A stretch of DNA of 57,169 nucleotides from Kerstersia sp052103615 (GCF_052103615.1 NZ_JBQEKA010000015.1:1-57169); one strand, 5' to 3'. Positions 1 through 8,536 are shown, numbered from the stretch's first letter. Translations and numbers: made by a program. The notes: a model not told the origin generated them from the letters alone.

Positions 1-124
1 AGCGCAATAAATTCAAGAATCTTCCCATATTCAAATATTCGAAAATACTCAAAAAATGGAGAATATGCGCATAACGCCTAAAGAACCGTCAAGAAAACAA
101 TAACTGATATAGCAAAAACAGCAG

Positions 125-160
125 GAAAAGAAAAAGCCCCTCCAGCGGGAGGGGCTTTCC
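125..160 (-). terminator. Intrinsic terminator of the H-NS-like gene
   Basis: A GC-rich hairpin (arms AGCCCCTCC and GGAGGGGCT, 135-156) is followed on the minus strand by a T-rich run (TTTTTCTTTT). It lies about 80 bp downstream of the H-NS-like stop codon and fits a rho-independent terminator for that gene. Confidence 0.75.
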
Positions 161-239
161 AGGGCAGTTCACTGGCAGCCGACGACTGCCTGAACCCATG
201 AACTGCAAATGAACGCATTCCCCAAAAAAGGGGAATACT

Positions 240-560
240 TTATACCCGGAAATCTTCCTTGTTCTTGCCTTCAGCCAAAGCATTTTTCAACCATTGCGGC
301 TGGCGGCCCATACCGGACCAAGGTTCGCCATTCGGGCCGCGATAACGGACAACCGATGCGGTTTGTTCAGACTTGCGAGCTGCGCCTACCTTGCGGGGAG
401 AGGCAACATTCGAAAAACCGAGATCCGAAGCGCTCAGGCCATATTCAGCAATCTTGGCCTTGATGTCGTTAATGACAACAGCGATTTCCTGGCGGCGCAG
501 ATGCTCGGCTTCCTCGAGCAGCTTCTCGGCCTGTGCTTTGAGTTCGAGATAGGTAGCCAT
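240..560 (-). CDS. H-NS family nucleoid-associated protein
   Basis: A 106-residue protein of the short H-NS/BpH3-like type found in beta-proteobacteria. It would coat AT-rich DNA and silence it. The N-terminal half (about residues 5-45) is a charged, heptad-like helix suited to oligomerisation. The C-terminal half carries the H-NS DNA-binding signature RGPNGEPWSGMGRQPQWL, which includes the G-x-G-R-x-P-x-W loop that enters the AT minor groove. The start at MATYLEL is chosen because a GTG six codons upstream adds residues not typical of the family; neither start has a clear Shine-Dalgarno. The gene is single, followed by a strong terminator and preceded by an extended -10 element. Confidence 0.88.
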   Translation of the reverse strand: MATYLELKAQAEKLLEEAEHLRRQEIAVVINDIKAKIAEYGLSASDLGFSNVASPRKVGAARKSEQTASVVRYRGPNGEPWSGMGRQPQWLKNALAEGKNKEDFRV

Positions 561-597
561 ATATGTATTAATCAACACGTAAGTTAACGAGGATTTT

Positions 598-606
598 ATT
601 CTAGCA
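598..606 (-). promoter_or_regulatory. Candidate extended -10 promoter of the H-NS-like gene
   Basis: Read on the minus strand the sequence is TGC-TAGAAT, an extended -10 element, about 38 bp upstream of the chosen ATG. The surroundings are AT-rich. No convincing -35 hexamer was found, so this is a moderate call. Confidence 0.4.
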
Positions 607-1009
607 TAAACAACTACTATCTCTGATAGGCAGTTCTACCCAAAATAAGACACTCCTCATTCAATCGACAACAATCGAAAACAACCGAAACATTCGTCAG
701 CAGAAAATTCCTGCCGGACTTATCAAAAATGAACTATTAGCCAGCCCAGTTAGTCGAAAGGCGTCCAGAAAAGACCCGGACAAACAGCATGAAATCAGCG
801 GCGGCTCTTTCGCCCTGCTCAAGATGCGATTTATTCTCAACAAATCAGACAGACCATCAATCATGACAAGTCATTGCAAGTTGCCGACGGTCGCCAAGCA
901 ATTAGCGCAATCGCAATTCAATGAAATATTTCAGTGTGGAAAGTATTAGGCAGAACGCCTGGAGAAGTTTCCCGGAGAAGTCTCCGTCCGCCAGGAAAGC
1001 GCGCCCCAA
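607..1009. other. Intergenic region without a recognisable gene
   Basis: About 400 bp, AT-rich near the H-NS promoter. I see no frame with a ribosome binding site or family motif, no repeat and no RNA gene here. Confidence 0.5.
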
Positions 1010-1038
1010 CGAAAAAAGCCCCTGCTATGCAGGGGCTT
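1010..1038 (-). terminator. Intrinsic terminator after tRNA-His
   Basis: The hairpin AAGCCCCTGC / GCAGGGGCTT (1016-1038) is followed on the minus strand by six T residues. It sits directly downstream of the tRNA 3' end. Confidence 0.8.
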
Positions 1039-1045
1039 AAATTTC

Positions 1046-1122
1046 TGGGGTGGCCGATGGGGCTCGAACCCACGACAACCGGAATCACAATCCGGGACTC
1101 TACCAACTGAGCTACGGCCACC
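1046..1122 (-). tRNA. tRNA-His (anticodon GTG)
   Basis: The minus strand folds into a cloverleaf. The acceptor stem GTGGCCG pairs with CGGCCAC, the D-arm contains AGCTCAGTTGGTAGAG, the anticodon loop is TTGTGAT (anticodon GTG), and the T-arm contains GGTTCGAGCC. An extra G at the -1 position opposite C73 is the known identity element of tRNA-His. The 3' CCA is encoded in the DNA. A terminator follows immediately, so it looks like a single-tRNA unit. Confidence 0.95.
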
Positions 1123-1336
1123 ACCGCAGAAACAGAAATATAACACATTTTTTTCTTTTGGCAAATACTATCTGCATTCGGCACCTTATTTTTGCTGCCC
1201 TGCCTGCACCGGCAGCGGCCTTTGGCTGGCGGCGGGCCGGGAACCCCTGGCGCCGCCCGCGCACTAATGGCAAACGGCAGGCCGGCCGCATGGCAAGCTG
1301 CCCGTCCCTCACAGACCCAATTTTTCGAGGATACCC

Positions 1337-1819
1337 ATGACACTCATACGAAAGGCCGCCGCCTTTGCCGCTTTGCTTATCCTCAGCAGCCAGAGCTATG
1401 CCGCCCCCTCTCCGTTTGCCGACCTGAAAGCGTTTCAAGGTCTGGAAAATGGCTTGTGGCACTGGAGTTTCACTACTCAGCCCCGCCAGCCCGCCATTCC
1501 GGATCATGATGAACGCGGCTGCGTGGATATCGCGCGCTATATGGAACGGGCGATGCAAGAAGTGCAGAAGAATGCGCCGCAATGCGTCATACAGGTGGAG
1601 CGTGACACCCCTGAACAAGCAGAACTCAGCAGCCAATGCCCGGCCATGCAGATCATGCCGGGCCTGGCGCTTCCCCCTCTGCAAATCCGCTACCTGGTGC
1701 AGCGGCTGGGGAAGAACGATGTCAAAGTCGAGGCCATCGCGCCCAATTTCCTGACCGGCGCAGGCCATATCACCTTCCTGCACCAGGCGCAGCGGCTAGG
1801 CGCCTGCCCGCGCCAATAG
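1337..1819 (+). CDS. Exported small protein, DUF3617-like
   Basis: A 160-residue protein with a clear signal peptide (positively charged start, hydrophobic core at about residues 8-18, cleavage after AYA or nearby), so it is probably periplasmic. The mature part has a GLWHWSF motif followed by three cysteines (in RGCVD, PQCVI and SQCPA) and a terminal GACP. This resembles DUF3617 proteins, where such cysteines are thought to form disulfides. A GAGGA ribosome site lies 6 nt before the ATG. It sits just upstream of dtd with a 68-bp gap, so co-transcription is possible. The function is unknown. Confidence 0.6.
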   Translation: MTLIRKAAAFAALLILSSQSYAAPSPFADLKAFQGLENGLWHWSFTTQPRQPAIPDHDERGCVDIARYMERAMQEVQKNAPQCVIQVERDTPEQAELSSQCPAMQIMPGLALPPLQIRYLVQRLGKNDVKVEAIAPNFLTGAGHITFLHQAQRLGACPRQ

Positions 1820-1887
1820 AAACTGACAGTGCATAATTCTCCCTGACAGGTTCAGCCGCTGCCCGGCTGCCGCAGGGAGAATATCGA

Positions 1888-2349
1888 ATGCAAGCATTGA
1901 TCCAGCGCGTCACACGCGCGGAAGTTCGTATCAATAAGCAAATTCATGGCGCCATCGGCCCCGGCCTGCTGATTTTGCTATGCGCCGAAGCTGGCGACAG
2001 CCAAACGCAAGCAGACACCCTGCTGAACAAGATCCTCAAACTGAGAATTTTCAGCGACGCCGCGGGAAAAATGAATCTGAGCGTGCAAGAGACTGGCGGC
2101 GGCCTGCTGATCGTCAGCCAATTCACTTTGGCTGCGGACACCCGCAAAGGCAATCGCCCCAGTTTCACCCGGGCAGCCACGCCCGCTCAAGGCCGGGAAC
2201 TCTATGAGTACTTTGTGGCCGCGGCCCGCCGCCTGCATCCCGCCGTGGCCACCGGCGAGTTTGGCGCGGACATGGCTGTCGAACTGGTCAACGACGGCCC
2301 TGTAACGATTCCGTTGCATATTCCTGCCCCTGACGCATGCCAGGACTGA
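1888..2349 (+). CDS. dtd: D-aminoacyl-tRNA deacylase
   Basis: A 153-residue cytosolic enzyme that hydrolyses D-aminoacyl-tRNA, such as D-Tyr-tRNA(Tyr), recycling the tRNA and protecting translation from D-amino acids. The family signatures are present: SQFTLAADTRKGNRPSF in the middle and the C-terminal NDGPVTIPL, which corresponds to the Gly-cisPro-related NxGPVT loop of the dimer interface. The N-terminus MQALIQRVTRAEV is typical. The length is normal for DTD1. A GGGAG ribosome site precedes the ATG. Confidence 0.95.
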   Translation: MQALIQRVTRAEVRINKQIHGAIGPGLLILLCAEAGDSQTQADTLLNKILKLRIFSDAAGKMNLSVQETGGGLLIVSQFTLAADTRKGNRPSFTRAATPAQGRELYEYFVAAARRLHPAVATGEFGADMAVELVNDGPVTIPLHIPAPDACQD

Positions 2350-2493
2350 AACTTCTGTGCCATACTCAAGTCGTATATTTCATATCTTGATAAGAAAAGC
2401 TATTTTTCATCGTTCCTTATCATTCATAGCGAGGCTATAAACGATGCCAACCTGCACGGCCAGTAACCGTGCATAACAACAAAGGAGAGTCAT

Positions 2494-2652
2494 ATGACCA
2501 GAACCTCCAATCAACTGATGGGCTATGCCCGCATTCGTACCCGCCGCACCCAGGAGCTCTATGACCTGGATACCAAGGCGGAACTGCAGGAACCCGTACG
2601 CGAACAGGTGAAATCCGGCGTACCAGAAAGTTCCAGCGCCAATCGGGCATAA
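2494..2652 (+). CDS. Small hypothetical protein (52 aa)
   Basis: A short frame starting MTRTSNQLMGYARIRT and ending in SSSANRA. It has a strong AAGGAG ribosome site 7 nt before the ATG, a TATAAA -10-like hexamer at 2436-2441, and a solid terminator just after its stop codon. A leader hairpin (GCACGG...CCGTGC, 2455-2473) lies in its 5' UTR. The product is basic at the start and acidic in the middle, with no signal peptide or membrane segment. I do not recognise the family. The compact promoter-SD-ORF-terminator layout argues that it is a real gene. Confidence 0.55.
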   Translation: MTRTSNQLMGYARIRTRRTQELYDLDTKAELQEPVREQVKSGVPESSSANRA

Positions 2653-2670
2653 TCCTTTGCCCTAAAACAG

Positions 2671-2702
2671 AACGGCATCGCGACAGCGGTGCCGTTTGCA
2701 TT
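2671..2702 (+). terminator. Intrinsic terminator of the small ORF
   Basis: An 11-bp stem (AACGGCATCGC / GCGGTGCCGTT, one G-U pair) with a GACA tetraloop is followed by TTGCATTTG. It lies 19 bp after the small-ORF stop codon. Confidence 0.65.
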
Positions 2703-2822
2703 TGTGGCCTGCATGTTTTCCGCGCCTGGGCACGCGCTCCGTGCTTTTATACTGATGCGGTTTCTCGCGGCTCTCCTGCCGATCCAGGCAAATGCCGCCC
2801 TGTTTTTTCTTTATTCGCAGCC

Positions 2823-3326
2823 ATGCACCAAAGCCTACCCCCTGCCTCCGCCACCAGCCCTGCCGAACGGCGCGCGCAATATGACGAATTGCTGCTGCAG
2901 GCTCGCGGCCTTTTTACCGATGAGCACGACGCCATCGCCAATGCCGCCAATCTCAGCGCCCTTGTCTTCGAGACACTATCAGGACTGAATTGGGCAGGAT
3001 TTTATTTCCTGAAAAAAAATGAACTGGTGCTGGGGCCCTTCCAGGGGCGCCCGGCCTGCGTCCGCATCCAGCTGGACCGGGGCGTGTGCGGCGCGGCCGC
3101 CAGTTCACGCAGCGTCCAGCTTGTGCCGGACGTGCATGAGTTTCCCGGCCATATCGCCTGCGACCCCGCTTCACGGTCGGAAATCGTCGTGCCGCTGGTG
3201 AACGCATCAGGAGAACTGCTGGGCGTATGGGATGTGGATAGCCCGCTGCCCGGGCGCTTCGATGCCATCGACGCGGCCGGTATGCAGGCTTTATGCCAAC
3301 TGTGGCTGGATAGCCTGCAAGCGTAG
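2823..3326 (+). CDS. msrC: Free methionine-(R)-sulfoxide reductase (GAF domain)
   Basis: A 167-residue GAF-domain protein that reduces free L-methionine-(R)-sulfoxide in the cytosol. Three cysteines stand at residues 79, 89 and 113 (in RPACVRI, RGVCGAA and GHIACDP). Their spacing of 10 and 24 residues matches the catalytic triad of fRMsr enzymes. The motif DVHEFPGHIACDPASRSEIVVP, with the buried SRSEIVVPL strand, is characteristic. The gene appears monocistronic and lacks an obvious Shine-Dalgarno. It converges with the aldo/keto reductase gene. Confidence 0.92.
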   Translation: MHQSLPPASATSPAERRAQYDELLLQARGLFTDEHDAIANAANLSALVFETLSGLNWAGFYFLKKNELVLGPFQGRPACVRIQLDRGVCGAAASSRSVQLVPDVHEFPGHIACDPASRSEIVVPLVNASGELLGVWDVDSPLPGRFDAIDAAGMQALCQLWLDSLQA

Positions 3327-3406
3327 TTCTGCCGCCAAGTCTGGCTGCAGCGTGCCTATCCCTGACGCCGCCACACCCGGCCAAACCACAGCAGCCATCG
3401 CCACCC

Positions 3407-3441
3407 TGATGCCAGGCCGCGCATTGCCCGGCCTGGCATCA
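3407..3441. terminator. Hairpin between convergent genes
   Basis: A perfect 13-bp stem (TGATGCCAGGCCG / CGGCCTGGCATCA) with a 9-nt loop lies between the convergent msrC and aldo/keto reductase genes. It lacks a good T-run on either strand, so a bidirectional terminator or transcript-end stabiliser is inferred. Confidence 0.45.
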
Positions 3442-3448
3442 ATAGCGT

Positions 3449-4435
3449 TTAGAACTCTTCCGTATCAATTTCGGTTTGGGTGGCGGCGGGGTAACGCGGC
3501 CCCACGACCGTGTTCTGATTGATCAATTCATCCAGCTGGGCCAGGACTGTCGGATCCAGTTTGATGTCCGCCGCCAGCGCATTGTCGCGCGCATGTTGCG
3601 GACTGGTCGTGCCTGGGATGGCAAAAATATGATCGTCCTGCGCCAGCAGCCAGGCCAATGCCAGTTGCGCCGGCGTGATTTCCAGCTCTTCGGCAATTTC
3701 CAGATACGGCTCCAGCAAGGCCAGATTGCGGGCGTAGTTTTCCGGCGTAAAACGCGGCATGCCGCGGCGGATATCCTTGGGCTCCAGCGTTGTCACATCG
3801 CGCAGCTCGCCTCCCAGATAACCGCGCGCAACCGGGCTGAACGCCACGAAAGCCGCGCCCAGCTCACGGCAGGCTTGCAGCACAGCGATTTCGGCATTGC
3901 GTGTCCAGAGCGAATACTCTGTCTGCACCGCTGCAATGGGATGGACAGCATGCGCCTTGCGCAAGGTCGCCGCCGACACTTCCGACAAGCCGATGGCGCG
4001 GATCTTGCCAGCCTGCACCAGGTCCGCCAACGCGCCTATGCTTTCCTCGATCGGGACATTCTTGTCCCAGCGGTGCAGATAATACAGGTCGATCACATCG
4101 GTACGCAGGCGCTGCAACGACGCTTCGCAAGTGGCTTTCAAGGTTTCTGGCCGGCCGTCGATGACACGCTTGCCATCCACGCCAGTCATGCCGCACTTGC
4201 TCGCCAGAAAAATATTCTTGCGATGGGGCGCCAGCAGTTCGCCCATCAGCGTTTCATTCGCGCCAAATCCGTAGAGTGCCGCCGTATCAAAAAAACTCAC
4301 GCCTTCATCCAGTGACGCGCGCACGACCTGCTCGGCGATCTCGCGCGTCGGCGGCGTCCCGTAGGCATGGCTGAGATTCATGCAGCCCAGGCCAATGGCG
4401 CTGGTCAAGGAAGATCCGATCTGACGTTGTTGCAT
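3449..4435 (-). CDS. Aldo/keto reductase
   Basis: A 328-residue NADPH-dependent oxidoreductase with a TIM-barrel fold. The N-terminal GLGCMNLSHAYG strand, the DTAALYGFGANE motif with the catalytic Asp/Tyr pair, the KCGM lysine region, and YLHRWD with the His of the tetrad are all in order. The C-terminal IPGTTSPQHARDN loop is the NADPH-phosphate site. It resembles the AKR11/13-type group; the substrate cannot be told. I start at MQQRQIG because that is the usual family N-terminus; an ATG five codons upstream (4450) is the alternative. A single gene on the minus strand. Confidence 0.88.
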   Translation of the reverse strand: MQQRQIGSSLTSAIGLGCMNLSHAYGTPPTREIAEQVVRASLDEGVSFFDTAALYGFGANETLMGELLAPHRKNIFLASKCGMTGVDGKRVIDGRPETLKATCEASLQRLRTDVIDLYYLHRWDKNVPIEESIGALADLVQAGKIRAIGLSEVSAATLRKAHAVHPIAAVQTEYSLWTRNAEIAVLQACRELGAAFVAFSPVARGYLGGELRDVTTLEPKDIRRGMPRFTPENYARNLALLEPYLEIAEELEITPAQLALAWLLAQDDHIFAIPGTTSPQHARDNALAADIKLDPTVLAQLDELINQNTVVGPRYPAATQTEIDTEEF

Positions 4436-4566
4436 GGTGGGATGCTCCATTTATGGCGTCTGAGGCGGCGGCGGGAATATCCGTCGCGCCAGCCTTCATC
4501 CGCTTTGGTCTGATTGCCGCCGCAAGACTGCCGTCTCAGGCAGCGGGCCGGCAAAACACTATCGTA

Positions 4567-4619
4567 CAAAGAAAATGGCCTTGCCATCGCAGCACGCTAG
4601 TGCCCGATGGCAAGGCCAT
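4567..4619 (-). terminator. Terminator of the protocatechuate operon
   Basis: A perfect 15-bp stem (ATGGCCTTGCCATCG / CGATGGCAAGGCCAT) with a 15-nt loop is followed on the minus strand by TTTTCTTTG. It lies 78 bp after the ligC stop codon and ends the lig operon. Confidence 0.8.
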
Positions 4620-4696
4620 GGCACCGACAGGAAAGCGCATGAGGCTGCCTGCCGGTAGCGAACGGGAGCGGCCAAAGCCACTCTCCCGTCCGGCGC

Positions 4697-5656
4697 TTAG
4701 TTGTCGCGCGCCAGTTGCTGCTCCAGCTGATGCAGCACTTCGTAGCACGGCAATACCTGCGCCACGCTGGAGTTGGGTTCACGGCCTTCACGGATGGCTG
4801 CGAAGAACTCGCGATCCTGCAGCTCAATGCCGTTCATCGACACATCCACCTTCGAGACGTCGATCTTTTCATCGCGGCCATTGACCAGATCGTCGTAACG
4901 GGCAACGTAGGTCTCGGTATCGCCGATGTAGCGGAAGAAGGTTCCCAGCGGGCCATTGTTGTTGAAACTCAGGCTCAGCGTGCAGATGGCGCCAGTTTCA
5001 CTCTTGAGCTGGATGGACATGTCCATCGCAATGCCCAGATCCGGATGGATGGGGCCTTGCATGGCGTGCGCCTGCACAATCTTGCCGGCCTGGTAGGCGA
5101 ACAGATCCACCGTATGGGCAGCGTGGTGCCACAGCAGGTGATCGGTCCAGCTGCGCGGCTGGCCCAGCGCATTGGTATTGGTGCGGCGGAAGAAGTAGGT
5201 CTGCACATCCATTTGCTGGACGTTGAAGTCACCCTTTTCGATCTGCTTGTGCACATACTGATGGCTGGGGTTGAAACGGCGCGTATGGCCAACCATTGCC
5301 ACCAGACCGGTTTCCTTTTGCAGGCGGGCAACTTCGCGCGCGCCTTCCAGGCTGTCGGCCAGCGGAATTTCCACTTGCACGTGCTTGCCGGCTTTCAGGG
5401 CCTGAGCGGCCTGTTCGGCGTGCATTTGCGTCGGCGTGCACAGAATGACCGCATCCAGCTCCGGCAAGGCCAGGCTTTCCGACAGTTCGGTCGCGACATG
5501 GCCCACGCCATACTTGGCAGCGACTTCCTTGGTCTTTTCCAGGTCACGGCCGACCAGAGAAATAACTTCGACGCCGTCAATATTCTTGATGCCGTCCAGG
5601 TGCTTGACGCCGAATGCGCCGGCGCCCGCCAGGGCGACCTTGATGGTCTTGCTCAT
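4697..5656 (-). CDS. ligC: 4-Carboxy-2-hydroxymuconate-6-semialdehyde dehydrogenase
   Basis: A 319-residue Gfo/Idh/MocA-type NAD(P)-dependent oxidoreductase. In this operon it would oxidise the hemiacetal of 4-carboxy-2-hydroxymuconate-6-semialdehyde, the LigAB ring-cleavage product, to 2-pyrone-4,6-dicarboxylate. The N-terminus has the dinucleotide fold GAGAFGVKHL, then VISLVGRD and AVILCTPTQMHAEQ. The family Glu-x-Pro loop reads VEIPLADSLE. The start at MSKTIKVAL is chosen because its ATG shares one base with the ligB stop (TGATG), which suggests translational coupling. It is the last gene of the operon (pmdC in Comamonas). Confidence 0.92.
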   Translation of the reverse strand: MSKTIKVALAGAGAFGVKHLDGIKNIDGVEVISLVGRDLEKTKEVAAKYGVGHVATELSESLALPELDAVILCTPTQMHAEQAAQALKAGKHVQVEIPLADSLEGAREVARLQKETGLVAMVGHTRRFNPSHQYVHKQIEKGDFNVQQMDVQTYFFRRTNTNALGQPRSWTDHLLWHHAAHTVDLFAYQAGKIVQAHAMQGPIHPDLGIAMDMSIQLKSETGAICTLSLSFNNNGPLGTFFRYIGDTETYVARYDDLVNGRDEKIDVSKVDVSMNGIELQDREFFAAIREGREPNSSVAQVLPCYEVLHQLEQQLARDN

Positions 5657-6510
5657 CAGTTGTCCTCCAGAATCAGGTGGCCCACCGCCGTATTCGACGC
5701 AGGCACATGGTAGAAACGCTGCGCGACGGTAGGCGCATCGCCCCCGACGGCATCCGCCATCGCGCCGCGCGCGATCAGCCACATCACCAGCTCAATCCCT
5801 TCGGAACCGGCTTCGCGCACATATTCGATATGCGACACCTGGGACAGGCTGTCCGGGTTGGCAATCAGGCGGTCCAGGAACTTGTTATCCCACTCGCGGT
5901 TGATCAGACCGGCGCGCGGGCCTTGCAACTGGTGGCTCATGCCGCCAGTGCCCCAGATCTGGACATTCAAATCCTTGTCGAAGGATTCCACCGCGCGGCG
6001 GATGGCCTTGCCCAGTTCAAAGCAACGGCGGCCCGACGGCACCGGGTACTGCACCACGTTCACAGCGAACGGGATGACAGCGCAAGGCCAGGCTTCCGGC
6101 TGGCCGAACATCAGCGACAGCGGCACGGTCAGGCCATGGTCCACATCCATCTGGTTGACGATGGTCAGGTCGAAGTCTTCCTGAATCACGGACTGGGCAA
6201 TATGCCCGGCCAGTTCCGGATGACCGATCACTGGCGGCACCGGACGCGGGCCCCAGCCTTCATCTGCCGGCGGATAGAACGGGCCCGTGCCGATCGCGAA
6301 CGTGGGAATCAGGTCCAGGCTGAATGCAGTGGCGTGGTCGTTATAGACCAGGAACACCACATCCGGCTTGTTCTGCTTGATCCATTCCTTGCCGAAATCG
6401 TAGCCGGCAAAGACCGGCTTCCAGTAGTCTTCGTTCTGCTTGCCCAGGTCAAGCGCCGCGCCGATGGCGGGAACGTGCGAGGTGTAAACACTGGCAGTAA
6501 TCTTGGCCAT
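5656..6510 (-). CDS. ligB: Protocatechuate 4,5-dioxygenase, beta (catalytic) subunit
   Basis: A 284-residue extradiol ring-cleavage dioxygenase of the LigB family (type II, Fe(II)). With LigA it opens protocatechuate between C4 and C5. Expected iron ligands are visible: His12 in TSHVPAIGAA, His59 in VYNDHATAF, and a late Glu in EGIELVMWLIA. The conserved DHGLTVPLSLMF and GTGGMSHQLQGPRAG (with the catalytic His region) are also present. The start is the ATG that overlaps the ligA stop (TAATG). A longer frame runs upstream but belongs to the ligA region. Confidence 0.95.
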   Translation of the reverse strand: MAKITASVYTSHVPAIGAALDLGKQNEDYWKPVFAGYDFGKEWIKQNKPDVVFLVYNDHATAFSLDLIPTFAIGTGPFYPPADEGWGPRPVPPVIGHPELAGHIAQSVIQEDFDLTIVNQMDVDHGLTVPLSLMFGQPEAWPCAVIPFAVNVVQYPVPSGRRCFELGKAIRRAVESFDKDLNVQIWGTGGMSHQLQGPRAGLINREWDNKFLDRLIANPDSLSQVSHIEYVREAGSEGIELVMWLIARGAMADAVGGDAPTVAQRFYHVPASNTAVGHLILEDN

Positions 6511-6899
6511 TATTTCTTTTCTCCGATGTAGCGGTTGCCTTCGACGGAACGGCCACCGTGAAGCATCATGTCGCGATATTCCGCTTCGGTCATGCCGGTC
6601 ATGCTGCCAGCCATCTGCTGGAACGACTTGCCGTCGGTCGCGCCGATCTTGGCGAGAAAGTAAATGTTGCCGCCCAGGGCGATGCAACGGTTCAGGTCGC
6701 GATCGAGCACAGCCTGCTTCTGCTCTTCGCTCATGTCCCATTCATCCAGATAGGCGCGCTCATCGGCCTTGAATCGGTCACGGTTTTCGGCCTTCATCAG
6801 CGACATGCAAAACTGGTTCAGCCAGTAGCCTTTGCGCGATTGGTCGGCGTCGAAGATCGTCGTGCCAGGCACGTTGGAGTACGGTTTTTCAAGCGACAT
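6510..6899 (-). CDS. ligA: Protocatechuate 4,5-dioxygenase, alpha subunit
   Basis: A 129-residue LigA-fold subunit that caps the LigB active site. Typical features are MSLEKPYSNVPGTTIFDA at the start, FCMSLMKAENRDRFKADE, the helix rich in acidic residues ERAYLDEWDMSEEQKQAVLDRD (too long to quote as a single motif, about residues 46-67), and GGNIYFLAKIGATDGKSFQ near the end. It overlaps ligI by 11 bp at its start and ligB by one base at its stop, so the three genes are tightly coupled. Confidence 0.94.
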   Translation of the reverse strand: MSLEKPYSNVPGTTIFDADQSRKGYWLNQFCMSLMKAENRDRFKADERAYLDEWDMSEEQKQAVLDRDLNRCIALGGNIYFLAKIGATDGKSFQQMAGSMTGMTEAEYRDMMLHGGRSVEGNRYIGEKK

Positions 6900-7812
6900 G
6901 CGATTCTCCCCAATAAAGTCGGGTGGGATTATCGACCAGCAGCTTGCGCTGCAGGTCGGCCGTCGGAGCAATATGCGGAATGAAGTCAACCAGCAGACCA
7001 TCATCAGGCATGTGATCCTTCAGGTTCGGGTGCGGCCAGTCGGTGCCCCAGAGCACGCGATCCGGGAAAGTTTCCACGATCCGGCGCGCAAACGGCACCA
7101 CATCCCGATAGGCTTGCTGCTCGCCGTCCAGCGCGCGCGGGCCGGAATGGCTCAGACGCTCGGGGCAGCTCACCTTGCTCCAAACATTCGGATTTTCGCG
7201 CATGAACTTCACGAACAGTTCAAATTCCGGGCCATCCACAGGCTTGGTGACGTCGGGACGGCCCATGTGATCCACCACCACCGTGGTCGGCAGGCTGGTG
7301 AAGAAATCCCACAGCTCGGGCAAGTCAACTGCCTCGAAGTAGATCACGACATGCCAGCCCAGCGGCGCGATGCGGCTGGCAATTTCCATCAGTTCGTCTT
7401 TGGGCGTGAAATCCACCAGACGCTTGACGAAGTTGAAACGCACGCCGCGCACACCGGCGTCGTGCAGTTCCTTGAGTTCTTCATCGGTAATGCTGCGGCG
7501 CACGGTCGCAACGCCGCGGGCGCGGCCATCGGCGGCCTTCAGCGCATCGACCATGGCGCGGTTGTCGGCACCATGGCAAGTGGCCTGCACGATGACGTTC
7601 TTGTCAAAGCCCAGGTAGTCACGCAAGGCGAACAGCTGCGCCTTGGACGCATCGCAAGGCGTGTACTTGCGCTCGGGCGCGAACGGGAACTGGTCGCCAG
7701 GGCCGAACACGTGGCAATGCGCGTCCACGGCGCCAGCAGGCACCTGGAAACGGGGCTTGCTGGGATTGGCATACCAGTCCAGCCAGCCGGGGGTCTTTTC
7801 AAATGCTGCCAT
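6889..7812 (-). CDS. ligI: 2-Pyrone-4,6-dicarboxylate lactonase
   Basis: A 307-residue member of the amidohydrolase superfamily (cog3618) that hydrolyses 2-pyrone-4,6-dicarboxylate to 4-oxalomesaconate. Motifs in order: AVDAHCHVFGPGDQFPF with the strand-1 His-x-His, QATCHGADN, GVRGVRFNFVKR, VVVDHMGRPDV, and WGTDWPHPN with the catalytic Asp on strand 8. Unlike many amidohydrolases this group does not need a metal. It lies 13 bp after ligK and overlaps ligA. Confidence 0.94.
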   Translation of the reverse strand: MAAFEKTPGWLDWYANPSKPRFQVPAGAVDAHCHVFGPGDQFPFAPERKYTPCDASKAQLFALRDYLGFDKNVIVQATCHGADNRAMVDALKAADGRARGVATVRRSITDEELKELHDAGVRGVRFNFVKRLVDFTPKDELMEIASRIAPLGWHVVIYFEAVDLPELWDFFTSLPTTVVVDHMGRPDVTKPVDGPEFELFVKFMRENPNVWSKVSCPERLSHSGPRALDGEQQAYRDVVPFARRIVETFPDRVLWGTDWPHPNLKDHMPDDGLLVDFIPHIAPTADLQRKLLVDNPTRLYWGESHVA

Positions 7813-7825
7813 GATGCCGCTGTCC

Positions 7826-8515
7826 TCAGTCGAAATATTTCAGGCCGGCTGCCGCCAGGCCTTCACGCATTTTGTACATATCCAGGCCCAGCACGCCGCT
7901 GGCCAGCTTGTCGCGCTTTTCGGCTTCGTGGGACTCACGCTTCTGGGCGGCATCCGCGACCAGACCGGCAATGGCGGCCGGCACAACGACCACGCCATCA
8001 TCGTCAGCCACGACGACATCGCCCGGATTGACCTGCGCGCCAGCGCAAACCACGGGGATATTCACCGAACCCAAGGTCGCCTTGACGGTGCCCTTGGCGC
8101 TGATAGCCTTGGAAAAGACCGGGAAATTCATTTCCGTCAGATCGCGCACATCACGCACGCCGCCGTCGATCACCAGCCCGACCGCGCCCTGGGCACGGAA
8201 GGAGGTTGCCAGCAGGTCGCCGAAGAAACCGTCAGTGGAATCCGCAGTCACGGCCGCCACCACGATGTCGCCCGGGCGGATCTGCTCTGCCGCCACGTGG
8301 AACATCCAGTTGTCGCCCGGCTGCAGCAGCACCGTCACGGCGGTGCCGGTTGCCTTGGCGCCGGTATAGATGGGGCGCAGATAAGGCTTCATCAGGCCAA
8401 CGCGGCCCATGGCTTCGTGCACAGTGGCCGAACCGAACTGGGACAGACGCTCCACGGCTTCGCGGTCGGCGCGCTGGATGTTGCGGTAAACCACACCAAG
8501 ATTATTCAGGCTCAT
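7826..8515 (-). CDS. ligK: 4-Carboxy-4-hydroxy-2-oxoadipate aldolase / oxaloacetate decarboxylase
   Basis: A 229-residue class II (metal-dependent) pyruvate aldolase of the RraA-like fold. It splits 4-carboxy-4-hydroxy-2-oxoadipate into pyruvate and oxaloacetate, the last step of the pathway. The signature GDLLATSFRAQGAVGLVIDG followed by GVRDV carries the conserved Arg/Asp of the active site, and QPGDNWMFHVAAEQ is typical of the 4-hydroxy-4-methyl-2-oxoglutarate aldolase subgroup. It corresponds to pmdF of Comamonas and lies 21 bp after ligJ. Confidence 0.93.
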   Translation of the reverse strand: MSLNNLGVVYRNIQRADREAVERLSQFGSATVHEAMGRVGLMKPYLRPIYTGAKATGTAVTVLLQPGDNWMFHVAAEQIRPGDIVVAAVTADSTDGFFGDLLATSFRAQGAVGLVIDGGVRDVRDLTEMNFPVFSKAISAKGTVKATLGSVNIPVVCAGAQVNPGDVVVADDDGVVVVPAAIAGLVADAAQKRESHEAEKRDKLASGVLGLDMYKMREGLAAAGLKYFD

Positions 8516-8536
8516 TGCAATATTCCTTGTGACGGA

